From: Larkinella knui
Lineage (GTDB): Bacteria > Bacteroidota > Bacteroidia > Cytophagales > Spirosomataceae
DNA: 64,000 bases
Direction of reading: 5' to 3'
NCBI RefSeq assembly: GCF_003858645.1
Contig: NZ_RQJP01000004.1
Location: 868,001 to 932,000, forward strand
The position numbers and the translations under genes were made by a program. Below the pieces are notes generated by a model. The model did not search any database, was not told the origin of the DNA, and worked only from the letters and a program-made list of their open reading frames with translations. Each line of letters begins with the position of its first letter. Positions within the stretch are counted from its first letter, which is position 1. Below are positions 43,086 to 50,683 of this stretch, piece by piece.

Positions 43086-43328
43086 ATGGCAAAGAAAATC
43101 ACGAAACCCGAAGACCAGCCGAACGAAAAACCGCGGGTTCATAAAGAACTGGAAGGTTTTGATATTAAAATCAATACGTTCGGCGAGATTACGAACAGTT
43201 ACGATATTGACAAAATCAATGCGTTTCTGAACAAAACCGTCGATGATAAGAAGCTTCGCAACCGCAAAGATCTGAAAGACGGGGAGAAGGGAGACGAAGA
43301 GGAGTATGAAGATGGGGAGGAGGAATAG
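43086..43328 (+). CDS. Small acidic protein, function unknown
   Basis: 80 residues, with no signal or membrane segment. The central part ELEGFDIKINTFGEITNSYD and IDKINAFLNKTVDDKKLRNR looks folded. The C-terminus is a run of Asp/Glu/Lys ending EEEYEDGEEE, likely disordered. The ATG at 43086 has an upstream purine-rich AAAAGCT. It sits between gltX and the AIM24 gene on the same strand. No family is recognised. Confidence 0.7.
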   Translation: MAKKITKPEDQPNEKPRVHKELEGFDIKINTFGEITNSYDIDKINAFLNKTVDDKKLRNRKDLKDGEKGDEEEYEDGEEE

Positions 43329-43378
43329 TCAGTCGCCAGTTGCAATCTGAAATGTTTAATCTGTAACCTCTACTTTTC

Positions 43379-44158
43379 ATGCGTTCTCACGAAATCGATT
43401 ACAAGATCATCGGCGAAGATATTCAGGTCGTTGAAATAGAGCTCGACCCGAACGAAACCGTCATTGCCGAAGCCGGAGCCATGTTATTCATGGAAGACGG
43501 TATTCAGTTCGAAACCAAAATGGGCGACGGCTCGCAGGCGACGCAAAGCATCATGGGCAAGCTGTTTCAGGCGGGTTCGCGGTTGCTGACGGGCGAATCG
43601 CTGTTCATGACGCACTTTACCAACCGGGGCTACGGCAAGCGGAAAGTGGCGTTTGCGGCCCCGTATCCGGGTACGGTTATGCCCATCGATCTGGCTAAAA
43701 TCTACGGCAATCAGTTGATTGTGCAGAAAGACGCCTTTTTGTGTGCGGCCATGGGAACCCAGATCGCGATTCACTTCAATCAACGAATTGGAACGGGATT
43801 GTTTGGTGGTGAAGGCTTTATTCTACAGAAAATCCAGGGCGACGGTCTGGCATTCATTCACGCGGGGGGCGTGGTGATGGAGCGGCAACTGAACAACGAA
43901 ACGCTGCGGGTCGACACGGGCTGTGTGGTCGGTTTCGAACCTTCCATCAGCTTCGATATTCAGCGTTCCGGCGGCTTGAAGTCCATGATTTTTGGCGGAG
44001 AAGGAATCTTTCTGGCCACGTTGCGCGGTACCGGAAAAGTCTGGATTCAGTCGATGCCCATCTCCAAACTCGTGGATCGGCTGTCGACCAGCAGCCCACA
44101 AGCCCGCAAAGAAGGCGGCTCGGTGTTGGGCGGTCTGGGGAGTTTGTTTGAAGATTAA
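43379..44158 (+). CDS. AIM24 / TIGR00266 family protein
   Basis: A 259-residue cytoplasmic beta-rich protein. Family features are [25 protein letters not shown] near the start, the repeated glycine-rich turn [41 protein letters not shown] and [25 protein letters not shown]24 is associated with mitochondrial organisation in yeast; the bacterial role is unknown. Begins 50 nt after the acidic protein gene, probably one transcript. Confidence 0.88.
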   Translation: MRSHEIDYKIIGEDIQVVEIELDPNETVIAEAGAMLFMEDGIQFETKMGDGSQATQSIMGKLFQAGSRLLTGESLFMTHFTNRGYGKRKVAFAAPYPGTVMPIDLAKIYGNQLIVQKDAFLCAAMGTQIAIHFNQRIGTGLFGGEGFILQKIQGDGLAFIHAGGVVMERQLNNETLRVDTGCVVGFEPSISFDIQRSGGLKSMIFGGEGIFLATLRGTGKVWIQSMPISKLVDRLSTSSPQARKEGGSVLGGLGSLFED

Positions 44159-44272
44159 AGCGTGAACCGTGTAGTAGAAAACGGTGTTAACTACCTGAAA
44201 AGCTGATGAATAGTAAGGCTTTAGAAATATTCAGGCAGGAGTAAATTTGATTTAGATACAGGTATAATAGAA

Positions 44273-44563
44273 ATGGAAATTATTTGCGTAAATGACAATT
44301 TTCCGGCTCCGGTGCTGGCCTTTTATGCCGAGTTTGGAGTCAAAACGCCCAAGGCCGATCAGATGTATACGGTTCGGATGGTGAAACGCCATACCAACGG
44401 CGAAACGGGCGTGTTGCTGGGCGAAATTCAGAATCCGGATGTGCCGGTGCGTCATCCGGTTTTGGGTGAAGTCTGGTTTGAACCAACGTTCAACATCAAC
44501 CGGTTCCGAACCCTGCTGGGCCAGCCGGTTCGGCAGGAAGAGCTGGAAATGATCAATTCATGA
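44273..44563 (+). CDS. Conserved small protein, function unknown
   Basis: 96 residues beginning MEIICVNDNFPAPVLAFYAE, with alternating beta-type segments (YTVRMVKRHTNGETGVLLGEI) and ending in the helical FRTLLGQPVRQEELEMINS. No signal peptide, membrane helix or known catalytic motif is visible. It is followed directly by two palindromes. Coding is supported by clean codon use and absence of a credible competing frame. Confidence 0.65.
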   Translation: MEIICVNDNFPAPVLAFYAEFGVKTPKADQMYTVRMVKRHTNGETGVLLGEIQNPDVPVRHPVLGEVWFEPTFNINRFRTLLGQPVRQEELEMINS

Positions 44564-44575
44564 GCTGGTTTTAAT

Positions 44576-44634
44576 GAAGAAGAAAAAAGCACCTGACAGG
44601 TTTCTAAAACCTGTCAGGTGCTTTTTTCTTCTTC
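44576..44634. repeat. Perfect 28-bp inverted repeat, CACCTGTCAGG family copy 3
   Basis: The arms 44576-44603 and 44607-44634 are exact complements with a 3-nt loop (CTA). The core CACCTGACAGGTTT / AAACCTGTCAGGTG is the family core; the outer GAAGAAGAAAAAAG arm is unique to this copy. On the plus strand the right arm contains TTTTTTCTT, so it could also terminate the upstream 96-residue gene. Confidence 0.85.
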
Positions 44635-44661
44635 GGTCTAACTAAACTCAAAATGGCTAGA

Positions 44662-44700
44662 TCACCACCCGTCAGGTTTCCAAAACCTGACGGGTGGTGA
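44662..44700. repeat. Perfect 18-bp inverted repeat, CACCTGTCAGG family copy 4
   Basis: TCACCACCCGTCAGGTTT (44662-44679) and its exact complement (44683-44700) with a 3-nt loop. Compared with copy 3, T/C and A/G changes occur at paired positions, so pairing is kept (CACCCGTCAGG / CCTGACGGGTG). It lies only 28 nt from copy 3. Confidence 0.85.
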
Positions 44701-44703
44701 AAC

Positions 44704-44730
44704 GCCCGGCACGAAATCACCGGGCTTTTT
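44704..44730 (+). terminator. GC-rich hairpin with T-tail upstream of gldD
   Basis: GCCCGG (44704-44709) pairs with CCGGGC (44720-44725), followed by TTTTT. It lies between the palindrome pair and the gldD start, so it may end transcription coming from the left. Confidence 0.6.
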
Positions 44731-44762
44731 CGTTTACTTTCTGGTATCACCTTTCCTTACTT

Positions 44763-45353
44763 GTGACAAAATTACTTTTCGTTTTTCTGGCCATTCTGCT
44801 GGCCGCGTGCGGCAGTCGCGATGCCGACAATTATGTTCCGAAACCCAAAGGCTATAACCGGATCGATCTGCCCCCACATCGCTATCGACCCTTGACAGAA
44901 GCCCATCCGTATACCTTCGAGTATTCCACACAGGCCCGGATTCTGCCCGACACCTTTCGGGGTGCACAGCCGCACTGGATTTTTATCCATTATCCGGCTT
45001 TCAAGGCCAGCGTTCAGTTGACTTACCATCCGGTGCAGCACAGCGAAAAACGGCTAGCGGGCATGATCGGCGACTCGTATAAACTGGCGGCTATGCACAA
45101 CGAAAAAGCGTATGCTTTTAAAGAGGAACTGGTTCAACTCCCCAGCGGTCTGAAGGCCGATCTGCTGTCGATTGCGGGCGAAGTGCCCAGCCAGCTGCAG
45201 TTTTTTACGACGGATACTACCACTCATTTTCTGCGGGGAGCGGTTTATTTCAACGTGGCAACCCGCAATGATTCACTGGCACCGGTTATCGATTATCTGC
45301 GGAGCGATGTCCTGCATTTACTCAAAACGCTGCACTGGAAGCCAACTCATTAA
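44763..45353 (+). CDS. gldD: Gliding-motility lipoprotein GldD
   Basis: About 196 residues. The GTG start at 44763 gives MTKLLFVFLAILLAAC-GSRD, a clear lipoprotein signal; the ATG-initiated frame from 44694 adds residues encoded by repeat and terminator DNA. The mature N-terminus YVPKPKGYNRIDLPPHRYRPL followed by HPYTFEYS and WIFIHYPAFKASVQLTYHPV is the GldD signature. GldD is required for gliding in Flavobacterium and probably helps stabilise the gliding/type IX secretion apparatus. Confidence 0.88.
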   Translation: MTKLLFVFLAILLAACGSRDADNYVPKPKGYNRIDLPPHRYRPLTEAHPYTFEYSTQARILPDTFRGAQPHWIFIHYPAFKASVQLTYHPVQHSEKRLAGMIGDSYKLAAMHNEKAYAFKEELVQLPSGLKADLLSIAGEVPSQLQFFTTDTTTHFLRGAVYFNVATRNDSLAPVIDYLRSDVLHLLKTLHWKPTH

Positions 45354-45493
45354 ACCGATGGGGCTGCTGGCGAGTTAAGGAGGATGCTATTGCAAATTTT
45401 ACGGGTATTTTGTATCTTTATATCCCTTTTCGGGAACCAACTCCTTGACATTCACGAATCCCGGCGAATGGTTCGCCGGATGAAAATGACGCT

Positions 45494-46168
45494 ATGAGAC
45501 GCACAAAATTTAATCCGAATCAATTTCAGATCGACTTTCTGGCTGCGTTTCGGCGTATGCTCGTGAGTTTGGGGGATTCGCAGAATTCGCCCGTAAACGA
45601 GACGGTTTTTGTCAAGTTGAGCGATCAGTGGGAAAATAACCGCCAGCTACCCGCCGACCTGCTGTTTCAGAAAAGCCCGGTGGAAGCGGTGGTGTACCGG
45701 TTGTCGAAGTCCGATGACCGCCTGCAATTTCCCGAAGAATTAATCGCGGGAGACCTGCGGGGCGTTCCGGGTCTGACCGGTTTTGCGGCCAAGTTTCGCG
45801 AGCAGGGCTGGGTGATTCTGCCGAATGAGTTGTCGGGAGCCTACAAACAACTATATCTGCACATCCTGACGGCCGCGATTGGTCTGGAGCAGTTGTACGC
45901 CAACCGCAACGAACTGCTGGCAGAAGCCGAACGCGTAGCACTGGCGGCTTTGTTGCCCGAAACCGAAATCCGGAGTTTCTTCGGCGTACGGCTTTCGCGG
46001 TTCCCGGATAGTTTCCGGATGGATGTTTCCAACTATTTCAATCTGCCGTTTGAATCCGTTTTGAAACGGGCTCATCAATTGGAAATTATTTCGGACTCCG
46101 TACTGGAAGGAGCCAGAAATGACGCACTTCGGGCAACACGCCGGACCCAGGTGAAAAAAGTGGCCTGA
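45494..46168 (+). CDS. Uncharacterised protein with possible IrrE-like C-terminus
   Basis: 224 residues, no signal peptide. The first 50 residues (FNPNQFQIDFLAAFRRMLVS then SDQWENNRQLPADLLF) suggest helices. The last 60 (LPETEIRSFFGVRLSRFP and SNYFNLPFESVLKRAHQLEI) resemble the helical tail of ImmA/IrrE regulators, where a sliding NxxxxxVxxRxxxL segment follows the peptidase, but no HExxH zinc site is present. If related, it has lost catalysis. Followed by a strong terminator. Function not assigned. Confidence 0.6.
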   Translation: MRRTKFNPNQFQIDFLAAFRRMLVSLGDSQNSPVNETVFVKLSDQWENNRQLPADLLFQKSPVEAVVYRLSKSDDRLQFPEELIAGDLRGVPGLTGFAAKFREQGWVILPNELSGAYKQLYLHILTAAIGLEQLYANRNELLAEAERVALAALLPETEIRSFFGVRLSRFPDSFRMDVSNYFNLPFESVLKRAHQLEIISDSVLEGARNDALRATRRTQVKKVA

Positions 46169-46233
46169 TTTGACTTAAAAAACGGAATAAATAGAATTTT
46201 TTAAAGAATATACGGCTTTTGCCAAAAATAACG

Positions 46234-46273
46234 GTGCCATTAGTTGCAATTCGCAACGTGGCACTTTTTTTTT
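46234..46273 (+). terminator. Intrinsic terminator with nine-T tail
   Basis: GTGCCA (46234-46239) pairs with TGGCAC (46259-46264), and GTTGC with GCAAC inside. A T-run covers 46265-46273. It is about 65 nt after the preceding stop. Confidence 0.85.
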
Positions 46274-46369
46274 GCACAAAAAACTACCAAGTCAATAGAT
46301 TATGAGTATTATTACTCCGTATAGTCTATCTAAAAAGGTAGTTAGTAGCTGTCAATCAATCAGGACCTC

Positions 46370-46417
46370 ATGAAAAAACCAGTACACTCTTCTCGTTTAT
46401 CACTCCGATGTTGCTAG
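46370..46417 (+). CDS. Candidate 15-residue leader peptide ending Cys-Cys-stop
   Basis: ATG at 46370, TAG at 46415-46417, encoding MKKPVHSSRLSLRCC. AGGA lies 4 nt before the ATG. The ORF sits in the leader of the TonB receptor gene, 130 nt before its start, after a terminator that separates it from the upstream gene. Two consecutive cysteine codons directly before the stop are what a ribosome-stalling sensor of Cys-tRNA supply would look like. Downstream in the leader are small hairpins (GACTG/CAGTC at 46430-46444 and TCCTAT/ATAGGA at 46498-46516). The rest of the 46169-46546 gap has no other ORF. Confidence 0.45.
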   Translation: MKKPVHSSRLSLRCC

Positions 46418-46546
46418 TGCAGCCAGCCTGACTGTCGATCAGTCTTTGTGACCCTGTTGCGTACCTTCATGAAATGAAGCCAAAAGTTTGAAAAATTTCC
46501 TATTATTTCTATAGGAATACTACATTAAAACAACTAGTAACCCACA

Positions 46547-49111
46547 ATGCAACGAGTTTTAACGTTAACTTTTTTGATCGGGGTGATTCTTTCCCCCTTA
46601 TTTCTATCCGCCCAAAATACGATCATTGTTAATTCGACGATTTCCGGGAAAGTAGTAGATTCTCGCACCAATGAAGCCCTGATTGGGGCAACAGTAACCA
46701 TCAAAGGGACAACCAATGGTTCTGCGACGGACGCAAACGGCGATTTCAACCTGGTTACGGGACAGAAATTACCGTTTACACTGGTTGTTTCCTACATTGG
46801 CTACATCAAAAAAGAGGTTCTGATCAACGAAAGCAAGGTTGAAATTAAGCTTGATGCGACAACGACCCAACTGGATGACGTTGTAATCTCCTCGCGCCGT
46901 CGTCAGGAGTCCGCTCAGGAAGTTCCGATTCCCATTTCAGTGATTGGCGGGCAAAGGGCCGAAGACGCCGGTGCCTTCAATGTCAACCGTCTTAAGGAAT
47001 TGGTGCCGACGGTCCAGCTCTATTCTTCCAATGCCCGAAATACAACGCTCAACATTCGCGGGCTGGGATCAACCTTCGGGTTAACCAACGACGGCGTCGA
47101 CCCGGGTGTGGGTTTCTACGTAGACGGCGTTTACTATGCGCGTCCGGCGGCCACCGCACTCGATTTTATTGACATCGAACGCGTTGAGGTTTTGCGCGGG
47201 CCACAGGGAACGCTTTTCGGAAAGAACACCACCGCTGGTGCTTTCAACATTACGACGCGGGCGGCAAGCTTCACACCCGGCGCCAACTTTGAACTGAGTT
47301 ATGGCAACTTTGGGTTCGTGCAGGCAAAAGGATCGCTGACGGGGCCGTTGAGCAAAAAACTGGCCGCTCGTCTTTCCTTCACGGGTACCCAGCGGAATGG
47401 TCTGTTTTACAACGTTCATACCCAATTGCCCATCAACGACATCAACAACATCGGTGTCAGAGGCCAATTTTTATATACACCCAGCGATAATGTACAAATC
47501 ACACTGATCGGTGATGTTTCCGACCAGAAACCCACGGGGTATGGCTGGCCGGTCGCGGGCGTAGTTCCGACCCAGCGGGCGGCTTACCGCCAGTTCAATG
47601 CCATTATTGCCGATTTAAATTACAAGCTTCCTTACTCCAGTGCGTTCGACCGGATCGTGGACCTCGACACGCCTTCCAAGGCCGATAACCAGTTAGGCGG
47701 TGTCTCAGTCAATGCCGATATCAAATTAGGGAACGGAACGCTAACCAGCACGTCTGCCTGGCGGTATTGGATCTGGACGCCCCTGAACGACCGGGATTAT
47801 ATCGGATTACCGGTATTTACGATTTCTTCCGGCAACTCCAAACACGACCAGTGGTCGCAGGAAATCCGCTATTCCGGCAAAGTTTCTTCGAATCTGAGTG
47901 GGGTCATCGGCTTATTTGGCCTTTGGCAAGACCTGAAATCCGATCCGGTGCAGACGGAAGAAGCCGGTTCGGCCCAATGGCGGTTTGCCCAAAGCTCCAC
48001 CAGTGCGCTCTGGAAAACGCCCGGTTTATTCGATAACTTCGGCATCCGTACCACCAACGAAATTAAAAGCACGAGCCTGGCCGTGTTCGCACAGGCCGAC
48101 TGGGCTGTGACCGACAAGATCCACATTCTGCCGGGCGTACGCTACAACTATGACAAAAAAGTCGTTGATTACAGCCGGGTGACCTACGGCGGATTACAAA
48201 CCACCGACGCGGCTTTGATTGCCTTGAAAAACGGCGTCTATTCCAACCAGGCTTTCAACACGGATTATGCGAAAGCAAATTTCTCCGGACAGCTGTCCAT
48301 ACAATACAAAGCCAGCACGAATCTCAATGCCTATGCTACGTATTCCGTTGGTTATAAGCCCATTGGGGTAAATGTCGGCGGTTTGCCAACGGCGAATGGA
48401 CAGATTTTAATTGATCTGGCCAATGTAAAACCCGAATACGTGGATCACAAGGAGTTTGGGGTAAAAACCAAACCATCGGGCAATTCGGTTTTGAACCTGA
48501 CCTTCTATCGTTCGGATATCAAAGATTATCAAACCCAGGTCCAAACGCCGGAACCGGGCGTAAACCGGGGGTATCTGGCCAATGCCGAAAAAGTGCGTGT
48601 GCAGGGCCTGGAACTCGACGGGAATGTCCGCTTTACCAACCTGACCCTGAACGCTGCTGTAGCCTATACGGATGGTAAATACGTCCGTTTTGCCAATGCG
48701 CCGGTGCCTTTGGAAGAAGTAGGAGGGGCGCAGGCTTTTAAGGATATTTCGGGCGGACGACTACCCGGTATCTCCAAGTGGTCGGGCTCCGTAGGGGGTG
48801 AGGTAACCGCCAAAGGAACCTTGATCGGCCTCAAGGGGAACTACTTTTTGGGTATCGATGAATTTTATCGGTCGGAGTTCTCATCGAGCCCGTCTCCTTC
48901 CAAATATTTAAACATTGATGGCTATGCGCTGACCAATGCGCGGCTCGGTTTCAGGGCTTCCAACGGGCTTACGTTCTTCTTATGGACCCGAAATCTCTTC
49001 AATAAAAACTATTATGAGCAACTCCTGGCTGCTCCCGGAAGTTACGGACAATATGCCGGTATCGTGGGCGACCAACGCACCTACGGCATCACGCTGCGGT
49101 ATTCCTATTAA
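46547..49111 (+). CDS. TonB-dependent receptor (siderophore/vitamin-type) with carboxypeptidase-regulatory-like domain
   Basis: An 854-residue outer-membrane receptor. Signal peptide about 1-22 (LFLSAQ); CarboxypepD_reg-like domain about 30-108 (NEALIGATVTIKGTTNGSAT); plug about 120-235 with VPIPISVIGGQRAEDAGAF, GFYVDGVYYARPAATALDF and RVEVLRGPQGTLFGKNTTAG; then a barrel ending YGITLRYSY. The plug resembles classical proteobacterial iron-complex receptors rather than the three receptors at 1.4-11 kb. Substrate unknown; the Cys-rich leader ORF upstream hints at a link to sulfur nutrition. Confidence 0.92.
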   Translation: MQRVLTLTFLIGVILSPLFLSAQNTIIVNSTISGKVVDSRTNEALIGATVTIKGTTNGSATDANGDFNLVTGQKLPFTLVVSYIGYIKKEVLINESKVEIKLDATTTQLDDVVISSRRRQESAQEVPIPISVIGGQRAEDAGAFNVNRLKELVPTVQLYSSNARNTTLNIRGLGSTFGLTNDGVDPGVGFYVDGVYYARPAATALDFIDIERVEVLRGPQGTLFGKNTTAGAFNITTRAASFTPGANFELSYGNFGFVQAKGSLTGPLSKKLAARLSFTGTQRNGLFYNVHTQLPINDINNIGVRGQFLYTPSDNVQITLIGDVSDQKPTGYGWPVAGVVPTQRAAYRQFNAIIADLNYKLPYSSAFDRIVDLDTPSKADNQLGGVSVNADIKLGNGTLTSTSAWRYWIWTPLNDRDYIGLPVFTISSGNSKHDQWSQEIRYSGKVSSNLSGVIGLFGLWQDLKSDPVQTEEAGSAQWRFAQSSTSALWKTPGLFDNFGIRTTNEIKSTSLAVFAQADWAVTDKIHILPGVRYNYDKKVVDYSRVTYGGLQTTDAALIALKNGVYSNQAFNTDYAKANFSGQLSIQYKASTNLNAYATYSVGYKPIGVNVGGLPTANGQILIDLANVKPEYVDHKEFGVKTKPSGNSVLNLTFYRSDIKDYQTQVQTPEPGVNRGYLANAEKVRVQGLELDGNVRFTNLTLNAAVAYTDGKYVRFANAPVPLEEVGGAQAFKDISGGRLPGISKWSGSVGGEVTAKGTLIGLKGNYFLGIDEFYRSEFSSSPSPSKYLNIDGYALTNARLGFRASNGLTFFLWTRNLFNKNYYEQLLAAPGSYGQYAGIVGDQRTYGITLRYSY

Positions 49112-49114
49112 TAG

Positions 49115-49192
49115 AATGCTGAGTTATGAATGATGAACGGGCTGACGCATGCAATCACGCGTCAGCCCGTTCATCATTCATAACTCAGCATT
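49115..49192. repeat. Perfect 34-bp inverted repeat, GGCTGACGCAT family copy 2
   Basis: The arms 49115-49148 and 49159-49192 are exact complements around a 10-nt loop (ATGCAATCAC). The centre GGCTGACGCATGCAATCACG matches the palindrome at 42988; both also share the ATGAATGATGAACG word, but this copy adds AATGCTGAGTT. It lies between the converging receptor and aldo/keto reductase genes. Confidence 0.87.
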
Positions 49193-49193
49193 G

Positions 49194-50165
49194 CTATTGT
49201 GACCACTTCGTCGGTGTGCGGTCCCAGCGGTGGCCTTTGAGTTCCTTGATCAATTCGGGTTGTAAACCGTTGCCGTCGCTGGTGGCCATGTTGGCTTCCA
49301 CGTTGCGGAGTTTGCGCATACCGGGAATGGTGGTGGCCACGTCGGGATTGTTCAGGATGAAGCGCAGTGCCATTTCGGGCAGGGTCATGCCGGCCGGAAT
49401 TAGCGGTTTCAGTGCCTCGGCATGGTCGACGCTGGAATTCAGGTTTTCCGGTACGAAATACGTCGAACGCCAGTCATCCGCCGGAAAGGTGGTTTCCTTC
49501 GTCAGTGTTCCGGTCAATGTTCCTTCATCGAACGGCACGCGGGCAATGACGCCGATGTTCAGCTCGCGGCAAAGCGGAAACAGGTTGTCTTCCGGTGCCT
49601 GATCGAAAATATTGTAGATTACCTGCACCGCATCGATGAGATTCGTCCGCAGCGTATTCAGGCAATTGTCCGGTTCCCAGCGGTTTACCGAAATTCCCCA
49701 CGCCTGAACTTTGCCTTGCTGCGTCAGTTTGGTGACGGCTTCTTTCCATTCGTCATGGTCGGCCCAGCCGTCTTCCCAGACGTGAAACTGCTGCAAATCA
49801 ATCGTTTCGACGCCCAGATTTTTCAGGCTTTTCTCGGTATATTCGATGATGTAGTCGGCTGGGAAAACATCGTTCAGTGCAAACTCAGGTTTGGAAGGCC
49901 ATTGACGGTTTTTAGGCGGAATTTTGGTGGCCACATACAGCCGTTTGGCACTGTTGCGCTTGAGCAGATCGCCCAGAATTCGCTCGCTAAGCCCCTCACC
50001 ATACCCCCAGGCCGTATCGAAGAAATTACAGCCCAATTCCACAGAACGGTCGAGAGCCTGATCAACTTCCTGTCGTTCAGAACCCGTCCAGCCAGCCAGG
50101 CCCCACATGCCGTAGCCAATTTCGCTCACTTGCCAGCCAGTACGGCCAAAAGTACGGTACTCCAT
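49194..50165 (-). CDS. Aldo/keto reductase
   Basis: A 323-residue NADPH-dependent oxidoreductase with a TIM-barrel fold. Landmarks are MEYRTFGRTGWQVSEIGYGM, the catalytic Asp in GCNFFDTAWGYGEGLSERIL (with Tyr in WGYGEG), Lys in YVATKIPP, and His in LQQFHVWEDGW. Such proteins reduce aldehydes or ketones; substrate unknown. The start ATG faces a 34-bp inverted repeat shared with the divergent monooxygenase gene. Confidence 0.9.
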   Translation of the reverse strand: MEYRTFGRTGWQVSEIGYGMWGLAGWTGSERQEVDQALDRSVELGCNFFDTAWGYGEGLSERILGDLLKRNSAKRLYVATKIPPKNRQWPSKPEFALNDVFPADYIIEYTEKSLKNLGVETIDLQQFHVWEDGWADHDEWKEAVTKLTQQGKVQAWGISVNRWEPDNCLNTLRTNLIDAVQVIYNIFDQAPEDNLFPLCRELNIGVIARVPFDEGTLTGTLTKETTFPADDWRSTYFVPENLNSSVDHAEALKPLIPAGMTLPEMALRFILNNPDVATTIPGMRKLRNVEANMATSDGNGLQPELIKELKGHRWDRTPTKWSQ

Positions 50166-50172
50166 AGTATAG

Positions 50173-50284
50173 TTAAGAGTGATGAGTTAAGAATTAAGAG
50201 TTAAAAGTTAAAGAGCCGGATTGTCAATGTAGCTACTTTTGCAGCGCAAGTTTTAACTCTTAATTCTTAACTCCTAACGCTTAA
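50173..50284. repeat. AT-rich inverted repeat between divergent genes
   Basis: The arms 50173-50206 and 50251-50284 (GAGTTAAGAATTAAGAGTTA type) pair at about 30 of 34 positions. Unlike most other palindromes here, it sits between gene starts, so it overlaps both promoters. Confidence 0.6.
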
Positions 50285-50293
50285 CTCAAATTT

Positions 50294-50593
50294 ATGTTGG
50301 TTCGCGTTGTTCGAATGACTTTTCAGGAATCGAAAACCGCTGATTTTCTGGCGATCTTCGAGGCATCAAAACAGAAAATCCGCACCTTTACCGGTTGTCG
50401 TCACCTTGAACTACTCCGGGATCTGGATCAACCGGCGGTTTATGTTACCTACAGCCATTGGGAATCTGCCGAAGCCCTGGAGCAATACCGCCAATCGGAC
50501 CTCTTTAAAACGACGTGGGCGTCTACAAAACCGTTATTTGCCGAACGGGCGACGGCTTTTTCGGTGGAGAAAATAGACGAGGTAAAGGGTTGA
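50294..50593 (+). CDS. Antibiotic biosynthesis monooxygenase (ABM)-domain protein
   Basis: A 99-residue ferredoxin-like protein. It begins MLVRVVRMTFQESKTADFLA, with TGCRHLELLRDLDQPAVYVT and YSHWESAEALEQYRQSDLFK, the usual ABM/YgiN pattern (beta strand, helix, W-x-S-x-E-A-L-x-x-Y). Family members act as quinol monooxygenases or haem-degrading enzymes, or have no known activity. Confidence 0.85.
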   Translation: MLVRVVRMTFQESKTADFLAIFEASKQKIRTFTGCRHLELLRDLDQPAVYVTYSHWESAEALEQYRQSDLFKTTWASTKPLFAERATAFSVEKIDEVKG

Positions 50594-50683
50594 GCGAAAA
50601 CGATTTGGGATTATATCTTTTCAAATTTTGCGTAGTATTTTGCTAAGAAATGCCTATTTTTAAGGGACCTTTTTACCGAACCT

